From Frigidibacter mobilis (GTDB taxonomy: Bacteria > Pseudomonadota > Alphaproteobacteria > Rhodobacterales > Rhodobacteraceae), in assembly GCF_001620265.1 (NCBI RefSeq), contig NZ_CP012661.1, positions 806,001 to 870,000 of the forward strand: DNA of 64,000 bases, written 5' to 3'. Under the pieces are notes generated by a model. That model worked only from the letters and a program-made list of their open reading frames with translations, was not told the DNA's origin and did no database searches. The translations under genes were made by a program, and so were the position numbers. Below are positions 54,778 to 63,728 of the stretch, one piece after another. The first letter of the stretch is position 1. Every line of letters begins with the position of its first letter.

Positions 54778-55569
54778 ATGACCCGGATCGACCAGAAATT
54801 CGCCCAACTGCGTGCCGAGGGCCGCAAGGGCTTTGTCGCCTATGTCATGGCGGGTGATCCCGACTATGCGACCTCGCTGGAGATCGTGAAGGGACTTCCG
54901 GGCGCCGGGGTGGATTTCATCGAGCTGGGGATGCCCTTCACCGACCCGATGGCCGATGGCCCGACCATCCAGCTGGCCGGCCAGCGGGCGCTGGAAGGCG
55001 GGCAGACCCTGCAAAAGACGCTGGATATGGTGACGGAGTTCCGCAAGGGCGATGATACCACCCCGATCGTGATGATGGGCTATTACAACCCGATCTACAG
55101 CCGCGGGGTGGAGCGCTTTCTGGCCGATGCCGTTGCTGCCGGCATCGACGGGCTGATCGTGGTGGACCTGCCGCCCGAGGAGGACTCCGAGCTGTGCCTG
55201 CCCGCGCAGGCAGCCGGGCTGAACTTCATCCGGTTGGCGACGCCCACCACCGATGATGCACGCCTGCCGAAGGTGCTGCAGAATACCTCGGGCTTCGTCT
55301 ATTACGTGTCGATCACCGGGATCACCGGCGCCGCGGCACCGCAGCCGGTGGATATCGCGCCCGATGTGGCGCGGATCAAAGCCGCGACCGACCTGCCGGT
55401 GATGGTCGGCTTCGGCATCTCGACCCCCGAGGCGGCCGAGGCGATCTGCGGCGTTGCCGATGGCTGCATCGTGGGTTCGGCCATCGTCAAGCTGATCGGC
55501 GAGGGCAAATCCCCCGCCGAGGTGCTGGCACGGGTCGCCGATCTGGCGGCGGGCGCCCACCGCGCCTGA
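54778..55569 (+). CDS. trpA: Tryptophan synthase alpha subunit
   Basis: A 263-residue TIM-barrel enzyme that cleaves indole-3-glycerol phosphate. The catalytic Glu and Asp are in [20 protein letters not shown], and the phosphate site in [20 protein letters not shown] followed by GSAIVKLI. It stands apart from trpF and trpB, which are 6-9 kb away on the other strand, as usual for this order. Ends 1 base before the convergent ZIP gene. Confidence 0.96.
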   Translation: MTRIDQKFAQLRAEGRKGFVAYVMAGDPDYATSLEIVKGLPGAGVDFIELGMPFTDPMADGPTIQLAGQRALEGGQTLQKTLDMVTEFRKGDDTTPIVMMGYYNPIYSRGVERFLADAVAAGIDGLIVVDLPPEEDSELCLPAQAAGLNFIRLATPTTDDARLPKVLQNTSGFVYYVSITGITGAAAPQPVDIAPDVARIKAATDLPVMVGFGISTPEAAEAICGVADGCIVGSAIVKLIGEGKSPAEVLARVADLAAGAHRA

Positions 55570-55570
55570 C

Positions 55571-56344
55571 CTATCCCAGCGTCACGTCCAGGAACATCAT
55601 CAGCACCAGCCCGGCGATCAGCCCCGCGGTCGCCGCGTTCTGGTGGCCGTGGCGGTGGGTTTCGGGGATGATCTCGTGGCTGATGACGTAAAGCATCGCC
55701 CCCGCCGCGAAGGTCAGCCCCCAGGGTAGCAGCGGCGCGGCCATCGAGACGGCGGCGACCCCGACCAGCCCGCCGAGCGGCTCCACCAGCCCGGTCAGCA
55801 GCGCGATGCCGACAGCCCGGCCGCGGCCATACCCCAGCCCGCGCAGCGCCACCGCGACCGCCAGCCCCTCGGGTGCGTTCTGCAGCCCGATGCCGATGGC
55901 CAGCGACAGCCCCAGGGCCACATCGCCGGCGCCAAAGCCGATGCCGACCGCCATGCCTTCGGGTACGTTGTGGATGGTGATGGCGATGATGAACAGCCAG
56001 ATCCGCGCCAGCGCGCCCGGGTCCGTCCCCTCGCGCCCCTCGACGAAATGCTCATGCGGCAACGATTCGTTCAGCAGCGCGATTGCCGCGGCCCCCAGCA
56101 CGATGCCGCCCACCGCGATCAGCGCCGCGATCACCTCGCTGCCGGTGCGCAAGCTGGCCGCCTCGATCCCCGGCAGGATCAGCGAGAAGAACGAGGCCGA
56201 CAGCATCACCCCTGCTGCGAATCCCAGCAACACGTCGTTCCAGTAGCGTGTGATGTTGCGGCCGAACAATACCGGCAGCGCGCCCACCCCGGTCATCAGC
56301 CCGGCGGCGAGGCTGCCCAGAAATCCCATCAGCAGGATCGACAT
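55571..56344 (-). CDS. ZIP-family metal transporter (GufA-like)
   Basis: A 257-residue, eight-helix ZIP transporter. The metal path is marked by TIHNVPEGMAVGIGFGAGD and LQNAPEGLAVAVALRG; a cytosolic-type loop contains SLPHEHFVEGREG, and HRHGHQNA near the C-terminus adds histidines. It likely imports Zn, Fe or Mn. ATG 56344 was chosen as it starts helix 1. Divergent from lldD, sharing a 142-base region. Confidence 0.9.
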   Translation of the reverse strand: MSILLMGFLGSLAAGLMTGVGALPVLFGRNITRYWNDVLLGFAAGVMLSASFFSLILPGIEAASLRTGSEVIAALIAVGGIVLGAAAIALLNESLPHEHFVEGREGTDPGALARIWLFIIAITIHNVPEGMAVGIGFGAGDVALGLSLAIGIGLQNAPEGLAVAVALRGLGYGRGRAVGIALLTGLVEPLGGLVGVAAVSMAAPLLPWGLTFAAGAMLYVISHEIIPETHRHGHQNAATAGLIAGLVLMMFLDVTLG

Positions 56345-56445
56345 TTCGGCGGGCTTCCCTTCGCAATTTCGCGGCAGAGTTTCCTGCGCCGGAACGGAAG
56401 GCAAGGGCTGCGGCGCTGCGTCATGGAGATTGCATGGAAGCGTCG

Positions 56446-56472
56446 AAATTGGTAATCGTATCTTACCAATTT
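56446..56472. promoter_or_regulatory. Palindromic operator candidate upstream of lldD
   Basis: AAATTGGTAA and its exact complement TTACCAATTT are separated by TCGTATC. The half sites contain the ATTGGT/ACCAAT seen in PdhR/LldR-type GntR operators, though those have a shorter spacer. It ends 14 bases before the lldD GTG, where a bound repressor would block transcription or translation start. AT-rich in a GC-rich region. Confidence 0.7.
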
Positions 56473-56486
56473 TGAGGAGAAACCCT

Positions 56487-57650
56487 GTGCCCGTGATCAC
56501 CAGCATTGAGGATCTGAAGCGCATCCACCGCCGCCGCACGCCGCGGATGTTCTATGACTATGCGGAATCGGGCAGCTACACGGAGCAGACCTTCCGCGAC
56601 AACACCACCGACTTCGCGCAGATCCGGCTGCGGCAGAAGGTGGCGGTGGACATGACCAACCGTTCTGTCGCGGGCACGATGGTCGGCCAGCCGGTCACGA
56701 TGCCGGTGGCGCTGGCTCCGGTGGGGCTGACGGGGATGCAGTCGGCGGATGGCGAGATCAAGGCGGCCCGCGCGGCCGAGGCATTCGGGGTGCCGTTCAC
56801 GCTGTCCACCATGTCGATCTGTTCCATCGAGGATGTTGCGGAGCACACGCAAAAGCCGTTCTGGTTCCAGCTCTATGTGATGCGCGACCAGGACTTCCTG
56901 CGGGCGATCATCGAGCGGGCCAAGGCGGCGAACTGCTCGGCGCTGGTGCTGACGCTTGATCTGCAGATCCTGGGCCAACGGCATAAGGACCTGAAGAACG
57001 GCCTGTCGGCGCCGCCGAAGCTGACCCCCTCGACCCTGCTGAACCTGGCGACCAAATGGGGCTGGGGGCTGGAGATGCTGCGCACCAGGCGCCGCGGCTT
57101 TGGCAATATCGTCGGCCATGCCAAGGGGGTGGGTGACACCTCCTCGCTGATGAGCTGGACGGCAGAGCAGTTCGACCCGCAACTCGACTGGGGCAAGATC
57201 GCCGCGATCCGCGACATGTGGGGTGGCAAGCTGATCCTGAAGGGCATTCTGGATGCCGATGACGCGCGGCTGGCGGCAGAGTTCGGCGCCGATGCCATCG
57301 TGGTGTCGAACCACGGCGGGCGGCAGCTCGATGGCGCGCTGTCCTCGATCCGCATGTTGCCGCAGATCGTGGCGGCGGTGGACGGGCGCTGCGAGGTCTG
57401 GCTCGACAGCGGCATCCGCTCGGGGCAGGACGTGCTGAAGGCGCTGGCGCTTGGCGCAAGCGGCACCATGATCGGCCGGGCTTGGGTCTATGGCCTTGGC
57501 GCGATGGGGCAGGCGGGTGTCACCAAGGCGCTGGAGGTGATCCGCAAGGAGCTGGACATCTCGATGGCGCTGTGCGGCGAGCGGGACGTGGCCCGGCTGC
57601 GGCGCGAGAACCTGCTGGTGCCGAAGGGCTTCTTCGACGCCTACGAGTGA
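56487..57650 (+). CDS. lldD: L-lactate dehydrogenase (FMN-dependent)
   Basis: A 387-residue FMN-dependent alpha-hydroxy-acid dehydrogenase. The FMN/substrate core reads AIVVSNHGGRQLDGALSS with the catalytic His in SNHGG, and ALGASGTMIGRAWVYGLGAM. The N-terminus RRTPRMFYDYAESGSYTEQT fits LldD. GTG 56487 was chosen because GAGGAG (56474-56479) is properly spaced. It oxidises L-lactate to pyruvate at the membrane, passing electrons to quinones; related glycolate or mandelate enzymes are not excluded. Confidence 0.9.
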   Translation: MPVITSIEDLKRIHRRRTPRMFYDYAESGSYTEQTFRDNTTDFAQIRLRQKVAVDMTNRSVAGTMVGQPVTMPVALAPVGLTGMQSADGEIKAARAAEAFGVPFTLSTMSICSIEDVAEHTQKPFWFQLYVMRDQDFLRAIIERAKAANCSALVLTLDLQILGQRHKDLKNGLSAPPKLTPSTLLNLATKWGWGLEMLRTRRRGFGNIVGHAKGVGDTSSLMSWTAEQFDPQLDWGKIAAIRDMWGGKLILKGILDADDARLAAEFGADAIVVSNHGGRQLDGALSSIRMLPQIVAAVDGRCEVWLDSGIRSGQDVLKALALGASGTMIGRAWVYGLGAMGQAGVTKALEVIRKELDISMALCGERDVARLRRENLLVPKGFFDAYE

Positions 57651-57782
57651 GGGTGCAGCCGCGGAAAACCGCAGCGGAAAGGGCCGAAATCTCTTTCCTT
57701 CGCGCCTGGTCCCGTCTATAGGGGCCACCTTGCGGGCATGCACCCTTGGAGGATGTCCGCCTTTTAACCTATGGAGAGACCA

Positions 57783-58385
57783 ATGGCACGTGAGATCCCG
57801 GATCTTGTGGCCGAGGTACGGACGGGGACAGGCAAGGGGGCCGCTCGTCAAGCTCGTCGTGAGGGCTACGTACCCGGTATTGTTTATGGCGATGGCAAAG
57901 AGCCGCTGTCCCTGAACATCAAGTACTATACGCTTCTGAAGAAGCTCAAGGCAGGCCGCTTCCTGTCGACGCTGTTCAACCTCAAGGTCGAAGGCCAGGA
58001 CGATGTCCGCGTTATCTGCCGCGGCGTTCAGCGCGATGTTGTGCGCGACCTTCCGACCCATGTGGACCTGATGCGCCTGCACCGCAATTCGCGCATCAAC
58101 CTGTTCATCCACGTGAACTTTGAAAACCACGATGCAGCTCCGGGCCTCAAGCGCGGCGGCACGCTGACCGTGGTGCGTTCGGAAGTTGAGCTGGAAGTGA
58201 CCGCGGGCGATATCCCCGATCACATCACGGTGGACCTGACCGGCAAGCAGATCGGCGATGTGATCCACATCGACGATATTCCGCTGCCGGCCGGCGTGAC
58301 GCCGACCATCAAGCGGAACTTCGTGGTCGCCAACGTGACTGCGCCGTCGGGGCTGATCGCGGCCGAGGCTGCCGAGGCCGAGTGA
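57783..58385 (+). CDS. rplY: 50S ribosomal protein L25/general stress protein Ctc
   Basis: A 200-residue long-type L25. The 5S-rRNA-binding domain has [20 protein letters not shown], followed by the TL5-type C-terminal beta domain ([19 protein letters not shown]) and an Ala/Glu tail. Codon use is visibly less GC-extreme than the neighbours, as expected for ribosomal genes. ATG 57783 follows GGAGAG; pth lies downstream, its common partner. A terminator intervenes. Confidence 0.95.
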   Translation: MAREIPDLVAEVRTGTGKGAARQARREGYVPGIVYGDGKEPLSLNIKYYTLLKKLKAGRFLSTLFNLKVEGQDDVRVICRGVQRDVVRDLPTHVDLMRLHRNSRINLFIHVNFENHDAAPGLKRGGTLTVVRSEVELEVTAGDIPDHITVDLTGKQIGDVIHIDDIPLPAGVTPTIKRNFVVANVTAPSGLIAAEAAEAE

Positions 58386-58447
58386 TCGGCTGACGCTGCC
58401 CGCGCCGGATGATCGGCGAGGACATGTTTCGCGGGTGAAAGATACGG

Positions 58448-58473
58448 ACGGGGGCCTTCGCGGGCCCCCGTTT
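58448..58473 (+). terminator. Rho-independent terminator after rplY
   Basis: ACGGGGGCC and GGGCCCCCGT form a strong stem around TTCGC, followed by TTTGCGTTT. It lies 62 bases after the rplY stop and just before the convergent monooxygenase gene. Confidence 0.8.
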
Positions 58474-58485
58474 GCGTTTCGGCGT

Positions 58486-58800
58486 TCAGGCCGTGATGGT
58501 CTGCACCGTCTCGAACACTTCCAGTTCGGGCGGGCCGGCATAGATCTCGCGGTTGCCCCCGGCGCCGGCATGGGCGGCGCGGAAGGCCGCGGATTTCGTC
58601 CAGGCCTCGAAATCCGCGGCGCTTTCCCAGGCCGTGTGCGAGGCATAGAGACGGTAGCCATCCTTTTCCGGCCCCTTCATCAGGTGGAACGCGATGAAAC
58701 CCGGCACCTGCGGCAGCTGGCTGTCGCGGCTTTTCCAGATGGTTTCGAAGGTTTCCTCATGTCCGGGCTTGATGCGGAAACGGTTCATGGTCAGATACAT
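58486..58800 (-). CDS. Antibiotic-biosynthesis-monooxygenase-fold protein, IsdG-like
   Basis: A 104-residue ABM/dimeric alpha-beta-barrel protein. Counting from the ATG at 58800, Asn6, Trp67 and His77 fall at positions that match the Asn-Trp-His triad of staphylococcal IsdG/IsdI heme oxygenases; the local stretches are [26 protein letters not shown] and RAAHAG. This suggests a heme-degrading enzyme releasing iron, though many ABM proteins have other roles. Lies between rplY and pth on the opposite strand. Confidence 0.75.
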   Translation of the reverse strand: MYLTMNRFRIKPGHEETFETIWKSRDSQLPQVPGFIAFHLMKGPEKDGYRLYASHTAWESAADFEAWTKSAAFRAAHAGAGGNREIYAGPPELEVFETVQTITA

Positions 58801-58947
58801 GGCGAAGTGCCCCTTGCTGATGTGGTGAGGGTGGCGGGCGGTCCGGGGATGCGCAGGCGCATGGCCGGACGGGCTGGCGATGGCGCGAGGACAGGGCAAA
58901 GCGCGGCGGCCGTCAAGCCCCGCGCCGCAGCAGAAGGCGGGCAGGGG

Positions 58948-59649
58948 ATGCGGCTTTTCGTCGGGCTCGGGAATCCGGGCGGCAAATACGCCCGGAACCG
59001 GCACAATATCGGCTTCATGGCGGTGGACCGAATCGCCGAGGATCACGGCTTTACCCCCTGGCGAGCCCGCTTTCAGGGGCAGGCGGCCGAGGGGATGCTG
59101 GATGGCGAGAAGGTCGTGCTGCTGAAGCCGTCCACCTTCATGAACCTGTCGGGCCAGTCGGTCGGCGAGGCGATGCGCTTCTACAAGCTGACCCCCGCCG
59201 AGGTGACGGTGCTGCATGACGAGTTGGACCTTGCCCCCGGCAAGTGCCGCTGCAAGACCGGCGGCGGCCATGCCGGGCATAACGGGCTGCGGTCCATCCA
59301 CGCCCATATCGGCGAGGCCTATCACCGGGTGCGGCTCGGCATCGGCCATCCGGGGCACAAGGACCGGGTGGCGGGCTATGTGCTGGCCGATTTCGCCAAG
59401 GCCGATCAGGACTGGCTGGATGACCTGCTGCGCGGCATTTCCGATGGCGCGCCGATGCTGGCCGCTGGGGATGCCGCGCGCTTCCTGAATGCCGTGGCGC
59501 TGCGCACCGCGCCGCCGCGGTCGGGGACGGGGACGGAAGGGGCAAAGCCGGGCAAGGCCCCCGCAGCGCCGGCCGCCACCCCCGCCGCGCCAGAGCCGGA
59601 GCCAGAGGCGCGCAGCGCCCTGCAGCGGCTGGCGGACCGTTTCCGATGA
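58948..59649 (+). CDS. pth: Peptidyl-tRNA hydrolase
   Basis: A 233-residue Pth that releases peptides from stalled peptidyl-tRNA. The N-terminal [20 protein letters not shown] carries the catalytic His and Asn, [13 protein letters not shown] and [10 protein letters not shown] follow, and [13 protein letters not shown] closes the site. About 40 extra C-terminal residues ([20 protein letters not shown]) form a disordered tail beyond the usual 190. The stop overlaps the DUF2332 start. Confidence 0.95.
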   Translation: MRLFVGLGNPGGKYARNRHNIGFMAVDRIAEDHGFTPWRARFQGQAAEGMLDGEKVVLLKPSTFMNLSGQSVGEAMRFYKLTPAEVTVLHDELDLAPGKCRCKTGGGHAGHNGLRSIHAHIGEAYHRVRLGIGHPGHKDRVAGYVLADFAKADQDWLDDLLRGISDGAPMLAAGDAARFLNAVALRTAPPRSGTGTEGAKPGKAPAAPAATPAAPEPEPEARSALQRLADRFR

Positions 59650-60693
59650 GCTGGCGTGCGGCCTTTGCCGGGCAGGCGCGGGCCTGCGCCGGGCTGGGAT
59701 CGCCCTTCACCGCGCGCCTGCTGCAGGGCTTTGCCGACCGGGGCCTGCCCGAGGGCGCTGTGGAACGGCGCATCGCGGACTGGCCCGGCGACATCTCTGC
59801 CTCCGGCGCCTCGGTGCCGCTGCGGCTGGCCGGCGCGCTGCACGGGCTGGTGCTGGAGCGGCGCGATGCGGCGCTGGCGGCGGTCTATCCCCCCGCCGAG
59901 GGCGATGAGCTTGCGCTGTGGCGCGCGGCCTCGTCCGCGATCCTGGCGCAGGAGGACTGGGTCCTGAGCAGGTTGGAGACAGCCCCGCAGACCAATGAGG
60001 TCGCCCGCTCTGCCGCGCTGATCGTGGCGGCGCGCTGGCTGGCGGGGCAGACCGGGCTGCCGATGGTGCTGTCGGAGCTTGGCGCCAGCGCCGGGCTGAA
60101 CCTGATCTTCGACCGCTATGCGCTGCAGACGCCCGAGCGGTGGCTTGGTCCGGCCGAGGCGAATGTGGTGCTGGCGCCCGAGTGGCGCGGGCAGCGGCGA
60201 CCGGGATCGAGCCCGATATCGCCGCGCGGGCCGGGGTGGACCTCGCGCCGCGAGATCCGGCTGCGGACCGGCTGCGGCTGCTGTCCTATGTCTGGGCCGA
60301 CCAGCCGGAGCGGCTGGCCCGCATCGCTGCCGCGCTGGATGCGGCTGCAGCCTTGCGCCCCGATCTGGCCCGCGCCGATGCGGTGGACTGGCTGGAGCAG
60401 CGGCTGGCGGTGCCGCGGCCAGGACAGCTGCACCTGGTGTTCCACACCGTCGCCTGGCAGTATTTCCCCAAGGACCGGCAAGACCGGGCGAGGCGCTTCT
60501 GGCGGAGGCGGGTGCCCGCGCCACCCCGGATGCCCCATTGGCGCGCTTCGGGATGGAGGCGGACGCTGCCGGCCCCGGCGCGGGGCTGACGCTGACGCTC
60601 TGGCCCGGTGGCACGCCGAAGCCGGTGGGCCGCTTTGATTTCCACGGCCGCTGGATCGACTGGCAGCCCCCCGCGCAAGGAGAGAGCCGATGA
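59646..60693 (+). CDS. DUF2332-family protein, frame broken twice
   Basis: A roughly 349-residue (repaired) DUF2332 protein. Intact segments are the start [20 protein letters not shown], then [17 protein letters not shown] (a SAM-binding-like loop), and, in another frame, [16 protein letters not shown] and in a third [20 protein letters not shown]. One G is missing from the GGG at 60189-60191 and one from the GGG at 60485-60487. Coupled to pth upstream and to the DUF2237 gene downstream by ATGA overlaps. Function unknown; a methyltransferase-like fold is suspected. Confidence 0.8.
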
Positions 60694-61061
60694 CCCCCGA
60701 TCCCGCCATCAACGTGCTTGGCGGTGCGTTGCAGCCCTGCTCCACGGCGCCGATGACCGGCTTCTTCCGCGACGGCCATTGCAACACCTGCGCCGAGGAT
60801 GCCGGCAGCCACACCGTCTGCGTGACGGTGACGGCAGAGTTCCTGGCCTGGTCGAAATATGTCGGTAATGACCTGTCGACCCCGCGCCCCGAATACCGCT
60901 TTGCCGGGCTGCAGCCGGGCGATGGCTGGTGCCTGTGCGCCGGGCGCTTCTTGCAGGCCGCTGACGAGGGCTGCGCGCCGCAGGTGCGGCTGGCCGCCAC
61001 CCATGCCCGTGCGCTGGCCGTGGTGCCGCTGTCGGTGCTGCAGGAATACGCGGCGGACTGA
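60690..61061 (+). CDS. DUF2237-family protein
   Basis: A 123-residue protein of the DUF2237 family. Conserved features are TGFFRDGHCNTCAEDAGSHT near the N-terminus, SKYVGNDLSTPRPEYRFAGL in the middle and PGDGWCLCAGRFLQA with two further Cys. The Cys clusters suggest a metal site. No known function. The ATG overlaps the DUF2332 stop; a terminator follows directly. Confidence 0.88.
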   Translation: MTPDPAINVLGGALQPCSTAPMTGFFRDGHCNTCAEDAGSHTVCVTVTAEFLAWSKYVGNDLSTPRPEYRFAGLQPGDGWCLCAGRFLQAADEGCAPQVRLAATHARALAVVPLSVLQEYAAD

Positions 61062-61067
61062 ACGCAG

Positions 61068-61092
61068 AAGGCCCCGCAGGGGCGGGGCCTTT
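61068..61092. terminator. Bidirectional hairpin terminator between DUF2237 gene and trpB
   Basis: AAGGCCCCGC and GCGGGGCCTT flank AGGG, with T and A runs built into the stem. It can serve both convergent genes, which end at 61061 and 61113. Confidence 0.88.
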
Positions 61093-61112
61093 GCAGCGGC
61101 GGGAACGCCGGT

Positions 61113-62345
61113 TCAGATCTTCATGTCAAAGCCAAGGTGCTTGGCCACTGTGAAGATGTCCTTGTCGCCGCGACCACACATGTTCATCACGATGATATGG
61201 TCCGTCGGCAGCGTCGGCGCGATCTTGATGACATGGGCCAGCGCATGGCTCGGCTCCAGCGCGGGGATGATCCCCTCCAGCCGGCAGCAGGTCTGGAACG
61301 CCGACAGCGCCTCGGCATCGGTGATGCTGACATACTCGGCGCGGCCGATCTCGTGCAGCCAGGCGTGTTCGGGGCCGATGCCGGGATAGTCGAGCCCGGC
61401 GGAAATCGAATAGCCCTCGAGGATCTGGCCATCCTCGTCCTGCAGCAGGTAGGTGCGGTTGCCATGCAGCACGCCCGGGCGCCCGCCGGTGAGCGAGGCG
61501 CAGTGCTCCATCCGGTCATCGACGCCCTTGCCGCCGGCCTCGACCCCGATGATGCGGACAGAGGCGTCATCGAGGAACGGGTAGAATAGCCCCATCGCGT
61601 TCGACCCGCCGCCGATGGCCGCGATGACCGTGTCGGGCAGGCGGCCCTTGCCCTCATGCTCTTCCAGCTGCCAGCGGGTTTCCTTGCCGATGATCGACTG
61701 GAAGTCGCGGACCATCGCCGGGTAGGGGTGCGGGCCGGCCACGGTGCCGATGCAGTAGAAGGTGTCGCGGACATTGGTGACCCAGTCGCGCAGCGCGTCG
61801 TTCATCGCATCCTTCAGCGTGCCGCGGCCCGAGGTGACGGGGATCACTTCCGCCCCCAGCAGCCGCATGCGGAACACGTTCGGCGCCTGCCGTTCGACAT
61901 CATGCGCGCCCATGTAGACCACGCATTTCAGCCCGAACCGGGCGCAGACCGTCGCCGTCGCCACGCCGTGCTGCCCGGCGCCGGTTTCGGCGATGATCCG
62001 GCTCTTGCCCATGCGCATCGCCAGCAGGATCTGCCCCAGCACGTTGTTGATCTTGTGCGCGCCGGTGTGGTTCAGCTCGTCGCGCTTCATGTAGATCTTG
62101 GCGCCGCCCAGTTCCTCGGTCAGCCGCTCCGCGAAATAGAGGGGCGAGGGCCGGCCGACGTAGTTCTTCCACAGATCATCCATCTGCGTCCAGAAGGTCT
62201 CATCGGTCTTGGCCCGCTCATACTCCGCCTCCAGCTGCAGGATCAGCGGCATCAGCGTTTCCGACACGAAGCGCCCGCCGAAGATGCCGAAACGGCCGTT
62301 TTCATCTGGGCCGTTCATGAAGCTGTTCATCAGGTCGTCGGGCAT
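61113..62345 (-). CDS. trpB: Tryptophan synthase beta subunit
   Basis: A 410-residue PLP enzyme joining indole and serine. The PLP lysine is in [20 protein letters not shown], the catalytic Glu in [17 protein letters not shown], and [10 protein letters not shown] binds the phosphate. ATG 62345 gives the normal start. It is preceded on its strand by a 368-base gap and then trpF, so it may have its own promoter; trpA is elsewhere. Confidence 0.96.
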   Translation of the reverse strand: MPDDLMNSFMNGPDENGRFGIFGGRFVSETLMPLILQLEAEYERAKTDETFWTQMDDLWKNYVGRPSPLYFAERLTEELGGAKIYMKRDELNHTGAHKINNVLGQILLAMRMGKSRIIAETGAGQHGVATATVCARFGLKCVVYMGAHDVERQAPNVFRMRLLGAEVIPVTSGRGTLKDAMNDALRDWVTNVRDTFYCIGTVAGPHPYPAMVRDFQSIIGKETRWQLEEHEGKGRLPDTVIAAIGGGSNAMGLFYPFLDDASVRIIGVEAGGKGVDDRMEHCASLTGGRPGVLHGNRTYLLQDEDGQILEGYSISAGLDYPGIGPEHAWLHEIGRAEYVSITDAEALSAFQTCCRLEGIIPALEPSHALAHVIKIAPTLPTDHIIVMNMCGRGDKDIFTVAKHLGFDMKI

Positions 62346-62713
62346 CTTGGGTCCTCCGTTGCGTATCTGCTGACTTAGCGCCCCGGTCCCCTGGGGTAAA
62401 GCGGCACGATGCTGGGCGGGGCACGGCTTCGTCTGGGGCGGCGTGATTTGGGCTACCTTCGGCTTGAAAATGCAGGCGGGCGTGGAACCAACCATCGCCC
62501 CGCCGCTTATACCCGCAGCTAGGACAACCAGAAGCGACCGTCGGCTATGGGTTCACCCTTGGGGATCTGATCCAGACGGTCGACCCGGATACCGGTCCGG
62601 TGCCCAGTCCTGGGGCGTGACCGGCCAGATCCGCGGCATCGCCCGTCTTCCGGCGATGCAAGCGGCAAAGGTTAATGAGTGCGGGCGCGGGGGGGAATCC
62701 CCGCGCCCTTTTT
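62346..62713 (+). ncRNA. Gap between trpB and trpF with a possible plus-strand short transcript
   Basis: The only gap over 300 bases in the window. It lies upstream of trpB on the minus strand, but a strong plus-strand terminator (62683-62713) closes it, implying a short plus-strand transcript of up to 350 bases divergent from trpB. A 50-codon plus-strand frame ends at a TGA near 62620 with residues [20 protein letters not shown], but it has no good start and its codon third positions are not typical here. I recognise no known RNA family. trpB regulatory signals may also lie here. Confidence 0.4.
62683..62713 (+). terminator. Strong Rho-independent terminator, plus strand
   Basis: GGGCGCGGGG pairs with CCCCGCGCCC (62699-62708) and is followed directly by TTTTTC. 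It touches the trpF stop, which is on the other strand, and there is no T run in the trpF direction. It therefore terminates something transcribed rightwards from the 62346-62680 gap. Confidence 0.85.
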
Positions 62714-63349
62714 CTATCCGGCGGCGGCGATGAAGGCGGCGATGGCGGCAGGGTCCTTGACCCCCGGCGCCGATTCCACCCCCGACGAGACATCGACCTG
62801 CCGCGCGCCGGTCAGGCGGATCGCCTCGGCGACATTCGCGGGGGTCAGTCCGCCGGCCAGCATCCAGGGCCGCTCCCATTCCCGCCCGGCAATCAGCCGC
62901 CAGTCGAAGGCAAGGCCGTTGCCGCCGGGCAGGGTGGCGCCCCCGGGGGGCTTGGCGTCGATCAGGATCTGATCGGCCACCTGCGTGTATTCGGCAATCG
63001 CGGCAAGGTCGGCCTCGTCCGCGATCCCCACCGCCTTCATCACCGGCAGGCCAAAGCGGGCGCGGATCTCGGCCACGCGGGCGGGGCTCTCATGGCCATG
63101 AAGCTGCAGCATGTCCAGCGGTACCGCCTGCACGAGCGCGTCGAGCGCGGCATCCCCGGCATCGACGACCAGCGCCACCTTGGCAATGCCCATCGGCACC
63201 CGCAGCGCCAGCGCCGCCGCTTGCGGCAGCGTCAGATTGCGGGGAGAGCGGGGGAAGAACACCAGGCCGACATAGGTTGCGCCCGCCGTCGCGGCGGCAT
63301 CGACATGGGCGGCCTCGGTCAGGCCGCAGATCTTGACGCGGGTATTCAT
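62714..63349 (-). CDS. trpF: Phosphoribosylanthranilate isomerase
   Basis: A 211-residue TIM-barrel enzyme of tryptophan synthesis. The catalytic Cys is in [17 protein letters not shown] and the catalytic Asp in [32 protein letters not shown] and [13 protein letters not shown] [15 protein letters not shown] bind the phosphate. It follows lapA by 9 bases in ihfB-lapA-trpF order. Confidence 0.95.
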   Translation of the reverse strand: MNTRVKICGLTEAAHVDAAATAGATYVGLVFFPRSPRNLTLPQAAALALRVPMGIAKVALVVDAGDAALDALVQAVPLDMLQLHGHESPARVAEIRARFGLPVMKAVGIADEADLAAIAEYTQVADQILIDAKPPGGATLPGGNGLAFDWRLIAGREWERPWMLAGGLTPANVAEAIRLTGARQVDVSSGVESAPGVKDPAAIAAFIAAAG

Positions 63350-63358
63350 GCCCGGGGT

Positions 63359-63721
63359 CTAGCGCGTGCGGGCGCCGCCCTCAAGCAGCGCCAGCACCTC
63401 GTCCTTTTGCTGGCCGTTGCCGCCCTGCAGCCGGTTCACCTCGGATTTCAGCTGCGCGGCCTCGCGCCGGTGCTGGCTGGCGGCGCTGCGATGCTTGGCC
63501 TCGCGCGCCCATTCCCAGACAAAGCCGATCGCCAGCCCCGCCAGGATTCCGGCAAAGATCACCAGGAACAGCGGCAACTGGATCGCCCAGTCCAGACCCA
63601 GGAACCGCCCCGCATCCTCGGGCAGCAGCCGCAGCGTCACCGGGGCGCGGTTGGCCAATGCCACCGTCAGCAGCACAAGGGCCAGCAGCCCGAGCAAGGC
63701 CAGTCGCAGCGCACGTATCAT
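63359..63721 (-). CDS. lapA: LapA-family membrane protein
   Basis: A 120-residue protein with two membrane helices (ALRLALLGLLALVLLTVALA and QLPLFLVIFAGILAGLAIGF) and a cytoplasmic coiled coil rich in Gln/Arg/Glu. This is the LapA/YciS type that in E. coli acts in lipopolysaccharide assembly with LapB. No lapB here. The placement between ihfB and trpF is common in Rhodobacteraceae. Confidence 0.88.
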   Translation of the reverse strand: MIRALRLALLGLLALVLLTVALANRAPVTLRLLPEDAGRFLGLDWAIQLPLFLVIFAGILAGLAIGFVWEWAREAKHRSAASQHRREAAQLKSEVNRLQGGNGQQKDEVLALLEGGARTR

Positions 63722-63728
63722 CGTAGCG

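Noticed and set aside
10416..60693. Programmed ribosomal frameshifting in the broken genes
   Set aside because: The events are all -1 base at plain G/C runs in unrelated genes, without slippery heptamers or downstream structures shared between them, and restoring one base rebuilds each family; sequence error is far simpler.
62443..62733. 96-codon plus-strand frame in the trpB-trpF gap as a gene
   Set aside because: It runs through the terminator hairpin and into antisense of trpF, with no recognisable domain.
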